Assembly: GCA_905116865.2 (NCBI GenBank)
Contig: CAJHNH020002515.1
Location: 1-64,000, forward strand
Source of the DNA: Candidula unifasciata
Taxonomy: Eukaryota > Mollusca > Gastropoda > Stylommatophora > Geomitridae
Direction of reading: 5' to 3'
Length of the DNA stretch: 64,000 nt
Below are positions 55,876 to 64,000 of this stretch, one piece after another. Both the position numbers and the translations under genes were made by a program. Each line of letters starts with the position of its first letter. Within the stretch, counting starts at the first letter, position 1. The notes under the pieces are model-generated. The model was given only the letters and a program-made list of their open reading frames with translations. It had not been told where the DNA came from and did no database searches.

Positions 55876-56070
55876 GCCTAGAGCAGTTGCTCTCAACCTT
55901 CCTAATGCCACAAACCTTGTATTCACTTCCTCATCTTGTGGCGACCCCCAACCATACACTTATCTGTGTTCCTATTTCATAGCATTAGTGAATATGTGTT
56001 TGCTGATGGTCTTTGGTGACCACTGTGAAAGGGTCGTTGGACCCAAAGGTTGAAAACGACTGGCCTAGAG
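55876..56070 (+). mobile_element. SPIN-like nonautonomous hAT element with 8-bp TSD
   Basis: Element 55884-56062 (179 bp) with exact 8-bp duplications GCCTAGAG (55876-55883 and 56063-56070). Ends CAGTTGCTCTCAACC and GGTTGAAAACGACTG are inverted. Interior blocks CTTCCTAATGCC, GTGGCGACCCCCAACC, GATGGTCTTTGGTGACC and GTGAAAGGGTCGTTGGACCC match the SPIN/Charlie group. Sits between the two minisatellite arrays. Confidence 0.88.
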
Positions 56071-56087
56071 GACAGAGCAAAATGTGT

Positions 56088-57125
56088 CTAGTCTGGAGAA
56101 TGGGACCAATCCTGTTCCAACTGTGTGGTCTGAAAGATGGAACAATTCCGTAAATACTGTGCTGTCTGGAGAATGGGACCAATCCTGTTCCAACTGTGTG
56201 GTCTGAAAGATGGAACAATTCCGTAAATACTGTGCTGTCTGGAGAATGGGACCAATCCTGTTCCAGCTGTGTGGTGTGAAAGATGGAACAATTCCGTAAA
56301 TACTGTGCTGTCTGGAGAATGGGACCAATCCTGTTCCAGCTGTGTGGTGTGAAAGATGGAACAATTCCGTAAATACTGTGCTGTCTGGAGAATGGGACCA
56401 ATCCTGTTCCAACTGTGTGGTCTGAAAGATGGAACAATTCCGTAAATACTGTGCTGTCTGGAGAATGGGACCAATCCTGTTCCAACTGTGTGGTCTGAAA
56501 GATGGAACAATTCCGTAAATACTGTGCTGTCTGGAGAATGGGACCAATCCTGTTCCAGCTGTGTGGTGTGAAAGATGGAACAATTCCGTAAATACTGTGC
56601 TGTCTGGAGAATGGGACCAATCCTGTTCCAGCTGTGTGGTGTGAAAGATGGAACAATTCCGTAAATACTGTGCTGTCTGGAGAATGGGACCAATCCTGTT
56701 CCAACTGTGTGGTCTGAAAGATGGAACAATTCCGTAAATACTGTGCTGTCTGGAGAATGGGACCAATCCTGTTCCAACTGTGTGGTCTGAAAGATGCAAC
56801 AATTCCGTAAATACTGTGCTGTCTGGAGAATGGGACCAATCCTGTTCCAACTGTGTGGTCTGAAAGATGGAACAATTCCGTAAATACTGTGCTGTCTGGA
56901 GAATGGGACCAATCCTGTTCCAACTGTGTGGTCTGAAAGATGCAACAATTCCGTAAATACTGTGCTGTCTGGAGAATGGGACCAATCCTGTTCCAACTGT
57001 GTGGTCTGAAAGATGAAACAATTCCGTAAATACTGTGCTGTCTGGAGAATGGGACTAATCCTGTTCCAGCTGTGTGGTCTGAAAGATGGAACAATTCCGT
57101 AAATACTGTGCTGTCTGGAGAAAAA
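56088..57125 (+). repeat. 73-bp minisatellite (dimer of 37+36), about 14 units
   Basis: Half A: TGTGCTGTCTGGAGAATGGG, ACCAATCCTGTTCCAAC (37). Half B: TGTGTGGTCTGAAAGATGG, AACAATTCCGTAAATAC (36). Both halves align with the 37-bp monomer of 54595-55290. Units are nearly identical, so recently homogenised. Variation is mainly CAACTG/CAGCTG and GGTCTG/GGTGTG. All three minus-strand frames stay open for 318-369 codons because the unit has no antisense stop and a length not divisible by three. There is no sign of a real protein. Confidence 0.96.
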
Positions 57126-57149
57126 GTCTGCCAACTGCCAATTACTGCC

Positions 57150-57357
57150 TGTATTATACCACTTTTGCAGTGTAGGCAGGTGGGGGTCTTTGAGCCTGAG
57201 AATTTACTGCCGCATGGCTAGTGCTGTTGCCATGACTGTGCTGGTGAGGATTTTAATTTCCCCCTGACAAAAAAAATCCCCAGCCTTACCGAGCATTCGA
57301 ACCAGGATCTCCTACTTGACAGCCCAGCGTTCTAACCATTCAGCCAGTCGTTCCTTG
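57150..57357 (-). mobile_element. tRNA-derived SINE, family C, best copy
   Basis: Minus-strand head: A box TGGCTGAATGGTTAGAACG and B box TGGTTCGAATGC with about 30 bases between. Body includes CATGGCAACAGCACTAGCC, CTCAGGCTCAAAGACCCC and CTGCCTACACTGCAAAAG. Confidence 0.78.
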
Positions 57358-57359
57358 GA

Positions 57360-57700
57360 GAAAGAGTATTGAGAAAAATCCTGCACAAACTGCATCATCT
57401 CCAGAAAAGCTATCCCAGGCAACAAATGTTACATTTTTCTGGAAGAAAGTGGCATAAAGTAAAATCAGCTGACATGAAACCAGTCTAGGATATAACTTTT
57501 ATTAATGAACTATGCACTAATATAAACTAATAACACACAAAAAAGCATAGCAGCATGCAGTGATGTTATGTCACAATCTTGAGTTCACTACATTTACATA
57601 TATCAAATCAAGGGATATTCTGTTCCAGTTGTAAATTTCACTAGAGAAAATGATGTGCAATCTCCACAATGAAGGTTGGCTACAGTGTAAGATATAGTTG
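57360..57700. other. unassigned AT-rich DNA
   Basis: No gene or repeat match. Confidence 0.4.
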
Positions 57701-57704
57701 ATAA

Positions 57705-57935
57705 AGCTTGAGAATGATATAACTAGAATGTTTTTGCACTGGAACCTACAGGCACATAGAAATAAAGGAAGACCAAAAAACACACTAGAAGCGAGCTAGA
57801 GAATGAAGTTAAAAAGAAAGGGATGACATGGGGAGAGCTGCATGCGATAGCATAGGATAGAACAACTTGGCATGACTTGGTGAGAGCCTATGCTCCACTG
57901 GGGATTAGAAAGGCAGAAGAAGAAGACCCATTTCT
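57705..57935 (+). pseudogene. LINE C-terminal fragment (family G), copy 2
   Basis: NVFALEPTG, RNKGRPKNTLEAS, then VKKKGMTWGELHAIA, RTTWHDLVRAYAPLGD in closely spaced frames, ending at a stop before an (AGA)n tail (about 57920-57932). GRPKNTL ... TWGEL is a clean LINE C-terminus. Confidence 0.82.
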
Positions 57936-57994
57936 GTCTTGGGATTATTACATGGTGAGAACCCTTGCCTCTTTCACAATGTGGACACCGGTAC

Positions 57995-58168
57995 TTGTAA
58001 AGGACCATATTTGACGCCTTCCAGTGTATTAGGCATATAGGGCTAAACCAATATTTTATAGACCAATCGGAACCAGGTGGGTGATGTGGTAGGCATTAGA
58101 CTGGCCACCTTTATTTCCCAGGACTGTACCTGGTACCCACTTAACGCTGGGCAACTCTGGTGCTACTG
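57995..58168 (-). mobile_element. SINE family B fragment
   Basis: Plus-strand view: TGTAAAGGACCATATTTGACGCC, GGCATATAGGGCTAAACC, TATTTTATAGACCAATCGG, GTGATGTGGTAGGC, CCTTTATTTCCCAGGAC, CTGGTACCCACTTAACG. Confidence 0.7.
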
Positions 58169-58169
58169 C

Positions 58170-59760
58170 CCAAAATCTAAAATAATGCTGTTTTAATTTT
58201 ATACATGTGAGTGTGTGTGTGTGTGTGTGTAGGTGGATGGGCAGGCGGATGTGCAGGCGGACATGTGTGTATGTATGTTGTGTGTGTGGGTGGGGTTGGG
58301 GGGGGGGGGGTAGAATAAGCTTTCATCACTGGGAAATTCAACCTCAGTTTTCACGAGGATCATGAAATTTGTAAGCAAGGGCATGTCATAAGAAGTGAAT
58401 CCTTGCACGGTGTGACTTTCCTACCACTTCCAACAGGACAGGTTTTTTCTAAATCCCCTGCCTCGGAAACTAAAGCCCAGCTGGCCAAGGATTGTGAAGC
58501 TTGTTTGTTAACCTGTCTGCCGCAATGCTACATCTACCAGTTCTAATTGTTTAAAAAAAATATATGTTTCTAATGTAAGAACGGAAAAACTTGTGAAATA
58601 AAAATATTTTTTTATAGTAAAACACCAATAAAAAAAAAATTCAACAATACCTTGAAACACCCGCAATTATGGATACAGCTGGAATATTCTAACTTTTTTA
58701 CGTAAGCAGTTTATTTTGTTGAAAAGAGAAACATTGCATGACAACAAAATACACAAATTTATAACAGAGTTATCAGAGATAATAAAAACACACCCAAAAA
58801 AAAAAAAAAAAAAATGCCAGCAGGATATCAATATCCAATAAAGAACACCAATATTTAGTTCATAATTGGTTTTGAAAACAAAATAAAATGTATCTGATCA
58901 GATCTTCAAGTGAGGTGAATTCTGACTTTTATCTTTGAATATAGTCAAAATGGCTAAGACTACAATGTCTGTTTGGTTACAAGTCAGGTAGTTCACTGCA
59001 AAAATACTGATTGTTCTTATTCCATCTTTGAGACTACTTTCTGAAGATCTGACACCACAGTGACTTGACAAACCATATACCGAATGTCAATGCAACAGGT
59101 AAAAATCCCAGATACCCTGTTCAAGTGACAGTTGAATAATGTGTTCTTAATAAAATAAATGCCGTTTTTGCACACACAAGAAATACTACTGTTGCTACTA
59201 TGAAGTTTCGTCACCAGAGAATTGACAAGTCCATGCAGGTTCAGAAAATTCAAGAATCACTTCTTTAATTTACATCCCCTTTCAGCAATACAGTCCTGAT
59301 TCTATATGGTTTTACACATATCTTGATAAAGCTCAGTATGGCTGTAGATACTTAATGATGGCTAAAATGACTTTAAATCTGTAACATTGAGCAAGACTTT
59401 GTATAAGTATTTTAACATTAATTAAAACTTTGTAAGTACCTTTACACTACTTAATATGACTCATATTTACCTGCACAGTAATATAATTTTATATCGAAGT
59501 TTTCTAAGAAAAACATATGTAGCTTTTCATTCATTACCAATAAGCAATTTTGGTTCAAATCAAAGGAATCTATATGTTAATAAAAACACATAATTACCAT
59601 GCTTTCAAGACAAAAGAAACTTTTTTAAAACAAACAACAAAAGGTTTCTACTCACACCCAAAATATGTTTCAGAAATACTGACTCTAGAGCTCGATGATC
59701 ACGTAAAAATACCAAGAGAAAAAGACAATTCCTGAGCTGATCATGGAGAAAGTGTGAAGA
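58170..59760. other. AT-rich, repeat-poor DNA
   Basis: Contains a TG run (58206-58230), a poly-G run (58298-58310) and A runs (58800-58815), but no transposon that I can match and no open frame with a domain. Could be intron or long untranslated sequence of a gene outside the window; nothing proves it. Confidence 0.5.
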
Positions 59761-59764
59761 TTTG

Positions 59765-59940
59765 TTCTTCTTCTTCACTTCCTTTGTACCATTTCAGGTA
59801 TCAGGAGAGGTATAGGGTTCTGATTCTAGCTCTTTTGGCCCCCTTTAACCACAGAGATGTCATAATTTGTGTTTCTCTGATGTTATCTTTCAATTTTTTC
59901 TTGATCCATCTCTTGCTCTATGTCTCTCTGCTCTATTATG
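59765..59940 (-). pseudogene. LINE C-terminal fragment (family D-L)
   Basis: Base-level match to 51240-51420: TCACTTCCT, GTTCTG(A/T)TTCTAGCTCTT, GTTTCTCTGATGTTATCTTTC, CT(A/C)GCTCTA(T/C)GTC. Retains only the last ~50 codons of the RTE-like protein plus the end of the 3' region. Confidence 0.78.
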
Positions 59941-60540
59941 CAAAGAGTTAAACAGGTTTATTTTTCAGGCAAAAAATGACAAGCAATATGATATTACTGT
60001 AAAGATATGTGTAATGTCATACTGAGTTGTGAAAAGATATGTGTGACAAAAACTGGACAACAAACTGGCCCATGTTGTATACCTTTTTGATGCTTTAACA
60101 ATGAGAAATTACAGTTATGCCGTAAAAGCCGTAAATCTGAACAGATCCTTATTGAACACTAATAGAAACATACAAAGAAAAAATATAACATACACTGTAC
60201 ACTCCATAATTAAACAGAACATACTGTATTTTAAATTAGTAAATTTAATATCCTCTTTAATTACTAAACATAACATATTTTGCTCACAGTCTTAATTGTT
60301 AAAACGAATATCATGTTTCCAGTTATTAAACATAATATCCTGATTGCAGTTTCAATTATTAAATATAATAACAACACATTTGCAATCTAAATTTTAAACA
60401 TATTACCCACTTGCTTGTAGTCTCATTTATTAAATATATAACTTTTTACCACTGTCTCTACTTCACCCACACAAACAAAACATACTGGTACAGTATTTCT
60501 GACATTGCTAAAAAAATCAAAAAAAAATTTTTTTTTTTTT
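59941..60540. other. unassigned AT-rich DNA
   Basis: Repeated TTAAA(T/C)ATAATA-like strings at 60240-60420 suggest a very worn tandem repeat of about 60 bp. No gene. Confidence 0.4.
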
Positions 60541-61420
60541 AATTACTGGTTCTATATTTCTGCCTAGTTATATATGTATTACTGGTTCTATATTTCTGCC
60601 TAGTTGTACATGTATTACTGGTTCTATATTTCTGCCTAGTTATACATGTATTACTGGTTCTATATTTCTGCCTAGTTATATATGTATTACTGGTTCTATA
60701 TTTCTGCCTAGTTATATATGTATTACTGGTTCTATATTTCTGCCTAGTTATATATGTATTACTGGTTCTATATTTCTGCCTAGTTATACATGTATTACTG
60801 GTTCTATATTTCTGCCTAGTTATATATGTATTACTGGTTCTATATTTCTGCCTAGTTGTACATGTATTACTGGTTCTATATTTCTGCCTAGTTGTACATG
60901 TATTACTGGTTCTATATTTCTGCCTAGTTGTACATGTATTACTGGTTCTATATTTCTGCCTAGTTATACATGTATTACTGGTTCTATATTTCTGCCTAGT
61001 TGTACATGTATTACTGGTTCTATATTTCTGCCTAGTTGTACATGTATTACTGGTTCTATATTTCTGCCTAGTTATATATGTATTACTGGTTCTATATTTC
61101 TGCCTAGTTATATATGTATTACTGGTTCTATATTTCTGCCTAGTTGTACATGTATTACTGGTTCCATATTTCTGCCTAGTTGTACATGTATTACTGGTTC
61201 TATATTTCTGCCTAGTTGTACATGTATTACTGGTTCTATATTTCTGCCTAGTTGTACATGTATTACTGGTTCTATATTTCTGCCTAGTTATATATGTATT
61301 ACTGGTTCTATATTTCTGCCTAGTTATATATGTATTACTGGTTCTATATTTCTGCCTAGTTATATATGTATTACTGGTTCTATATTTCTGCCTAGTTGTA
61401 CATGTATTACTGGCTATGAA
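60541..61420 (+). repeat. 36-bp satellite, about 24 units
   Basis: The unit reads TATTACTGGTTCTATATTTC then TGCCTAGTTATATATG, with a common variant GTTGTACATG. Units are nearly identical in the centre; diverged units continue to about 61640. Confidence 0.96.
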
Positions 61421-61640
61421 TATTTACCTAGTTTATATTTTTCTGACTAGTTATATATATGCATTTCTGGTTATTTATTTCTGACTAACTATACACATAA
61501 TACTGGTTATATATTTCTGCCCAGTTTTACATATATAAATTTATATAAATATTACGGGTTATATATTTTTGCCTAGTTATATGTGTATTACTTGTTATAT
61601 ATTTTTGGCTAGTTATAAATGTATTTATGGTTACATGTTT
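61421..61640 (+). repeat. diverged edge of the 36-bp satellite
   Basis: Recognisable TATTTCTG(A/C)CTA and TGGTTATATATTT segments with variable spacing. Confidence 0.7.
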
Positions 61641-62110
61641 CTTATTATAAATTACTCCTTAGTTATATACATTCTTTTTAATTATATTTATGATCTCTGT
61701 GTATGTGTGTGTGTGTGGGCGCGCGTGCATGTGTGTATCCCCGGGACAATTTAATTCAATTTTCTTCACTGCATATTTTATAACATTTCATCTAAAAAAT
61801 GTCAACTTTTATGCTCATCATAAGGCATCCATCATAGCTTGCCGACATCCAATGAACCATGTGTATAAAAATGGTTACTGGTTGTATGATCCTCACACCG
61901 GGAATAAAATCCAAACATTAAATTAAGGTAGGGTCTGATAGGAGGAATTTTACTTTACCGTGATGATTATTAATTAGGAATGTCAGTTGTTTAAGAAAAT
62001 ATACTAACACTGTAAATGTTTTAATCAGCATATGTAAAGTTTACCACCAGGTACCCCCCCCCCCCCCCCCCCCCCCCCCCCACAAGCAAAAAATAAAATA
62101 AAAAGCTCAA
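61641..62110. other. unassigned, with TG run and poly-C run
   Basis: TG at 61698-61716 and C25 at about 62056-62081. A plus-strand open frame 61690-61926 ends with a stretch (HVYKNGYWLYDPHTGNK) that looks more protein-like than its neighbours, but I know no family for it. Confidence 0.35.
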
Positions 62111-62250
62111 TAGAAGTTACCTCTGCCTACAGTAACAAAACATGGACATTACTGCCCATGTTTACCACTTTTGGAGTGTAGGCAGAGCGGTCTTTGAACC
62201 TGAGACTGTATGGCTAGTGCTCTAGCCATTGACTATGCAGGTTAGAAGTT
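62110..62250 (-). mobile_element. SINE family C fragment
   Basis: Plus-strand view: TTACCACTTTTGGAGTGTAGGC, GGTCTTTGAACCTGAGA, TATGGCTAGTGCTCTAGCC, colinear with 57160-57230. Confidence 0.55.
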
Positions 62251-64000
62251 TTTTTTTTTCCTTATTCAGTCCTGAACACTTGAAGATAGTGGTCCCAAAT
62301 ACAGGCCACGTTCTGTTGATGAAGAGTTTAAATAGTATTTTTGATTCAAATGAAACAGTTCACATGAACATTTTGAAAATGATTGTTAAGTTTAATATAA
62401 TGATTTATAAATGTTAAGTTTAATGTAGTGTTTCGGAAAGCAAAAGTGTTAATATAATATTTCAAAAATAAAAATTATTAAGCCAGTGTAATATTCTGAG
62501 AACAAATATTATTTTAAATAAAGTGCTCAAAAAACAAAAGTGTTAAGGCATCTTTTGAAAACAAACTTGCCAAGTTCCTATGTTAAAACAAATTTACATT
62601 CTGGTTTTCAGATTTTACATGTATGTTGTTTAAACTGTTTACTCATCCCACTGTTGATATATTGGTAATTAATTAACTGCATGATAAAGTAATTGACATG
62701 TTGAAATCAAAATTAATGAAACAAATACAAAACTAAACAGCACGTGAACAAGTTCCAAAAAATACTAATTCTACAAAGCAAAGAAAGCAGAGTATGTGTT
62801 CATGGTTATAAACCCACCATTGCGTTAAGAAATATTTCAAGGAAAAAAACACAGCAATACTTAACTACAAATATTTACATGAAATTGGGAATCAAATTTA
62901 GTCTGAAACAAAAATTGGTACTGAAGCAACACTACACTTCTGCCAATCTCAAAACGATTGCTAGAAAAATTCTGCAAAAAAACAAATGACAACACTTTAA
63001 CTCCCTCTGTACAAACCAACACACGATGAATTTATTAGAGGTCCCTTAAATTTATGTTTTTATCAACTTTTTGTGCCCTTTCAAGATATAATATTAATTC
63101 ATGCTAATTGACATTTCAACATACTTTGTCCCAAAATGGTATTATTTCAATCATTCTAGATTCAGGCAGCCATTATTTAATCTAAATATCCTTAAGATAG
63201 AAAGAGCTGAAGAAAGCTACCTACAACTGGAAGGGTTAACAAAAGTCATCCATGGGGAATTCTTTTTATTTTTATTTTTCAAAGTTATATTTTACAATAG
63301 CAATTTGTTGTATTCTGTTCTCTCAAAAGATTAAAAAATGCAACATGAAAATGTAGGTCTAGCCCTATATGCCGAAAAAGCCGGAAAAAATGAAAAAGTG
63401 TCCTTAACTTAGTTAGGTACACATTTATTTTTTCAGTCTGAAAGGTGTTGGTGAAGTATTCTGAAATAAGGTTTCAGTTTCCATATTTAGTAAACAAAAC
63501 ATTGATTTTGTCTTCAATAAACAATGAACCAGCTCAGGTGGAAACATTAAGCTGAATTTACATTTACAAGCATCTACTTTTATTGTTGGCCAAACAAAAT
63601 TGATTATTATCTTCACTGAATGTGGCAAAAATAGGACAAACTCTGATAAAATGTTCAAAAGTTGTGCAATATACTCAGGATGTTACAATATGGAAACAAC
63701 AAGATGCAAAAATGTTAAAGATTACAACCACAGACATTTGAATATGCCTGAATCATTCTAATGGTGGCTCTTCTGCTATTTTTAAATCAATTAATACTAT
63801 TTAACAAACTCACTTTAGGCGTTTTTTTGTAGTTATTTTCATTTTCATCACTGCCCCAAAAGATGTAAAAGTTATTTGAAATCTCAAAAATGTGTTTTTA
63901 GTGTGAAGTGACTGTTAATTTACGAAATTAATCAATCAAATGCTGTCTCATTAATGGTTGGTTACAATAGATCTCCAACACTCTATCTCTCATCTTGGTC
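62251..64000. other. AT-rich, repeat-poor DNA
   Basis: No transposon fragment and no supported gene. Small open frames (62744-62989 plus, 63101-63334 plus, 63425-63658 minus) have no motif I recognise. Confidence 0.5.

Noticed and set aside
56100..57120. CRISPR-like array
   Set aside because: The repeats are head-to-tail without unique spacers and the context is animal DNA; it is a minisatellite.

Overview
The window is eukaryotic, repeat-dominated DNA. It shows no bacterial-style gene packing, no CRISPR array, no rRNA, no stand-alone tRNA and no exon of a host gene that I can support. Nearly every recognisable coding stretch is a decayed transposable-element fragment. Several sequence styles together suggest a mollusc, most likely a heterobranch gastropod such as a sea slug or pond snail: many RTE-like and RNase H-bearing LINE fragments, tRNA-derived SINEs, SPIN-like hAT elements, and an array-forming repeat with an ACTG tetranucleotide tail like bivalve 'pearl' elements. 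That assignment is inference from family resemblance, not a database result.

Layout. 1-12 kb: an RTE-like LINE with a 15-bp target-site duplication (TSD), fragments of two RNase H-bearing LINE families, SINEs, and the first copy of a ~190-bp hairpin-headed repeat. 12-16 kb: a 34-bp minisatellite, then a ~2.2-kb Helitron-like element inside an (AT)n tract with a SINE nested in it. 16-24 kb: a SPIN-like hAT element, a mariner transposase relic, two more copies of the ~190-bp repeat, and a jockey/I-type LINE (RT plus RNase H, 14-bp TSD, two internal stops). 24-32 kb: LINE fragments with (CA)n tracts inside their reading frames, a hAT MITE with an 8-bp TSD, and a 330-bp palindromic MITE at a TA site. 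32-37 kb: an R2/NeSL-type LINE remnant with a restriction-like endonuclease inserted into another LINE (35-bp TSD), a solo LTR (5-bp TSD), and a 1-kb array of 47-bp units abutting a SINE. 37-48 kb: a long degenerate RTE-like LINE, a GAA tract, a mariner relic and more LINE and SINE fragments. 48-51 kb: tetranucleotide arrays, a poly-C tract and a 21-bp satellite. 51-58 kb: LINE 3' ends and two related minisatellites (37-bp monomers, then 73-bp dimers) split by a LINE fragment and a SPIN-like element. 58-64 kb: AT-rich, transposon-poor DNA with a 36-bp satellite.

How it fits together. Nothing here forms a working pathway. The theme is mobile elements landing in one another, followed by local tandem amplification. 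At least four tandem repeats appear to have grown from segments of mobile elements: a 47-bp array from a SINE tail, a 20-bp array inside a LINE, CA tracts inside LINE reading frames, and a 45-bp duplication inside a hAT element. Five insertions have exact or near-exact target-site duplications visible by eye, which fixes their boundaries.
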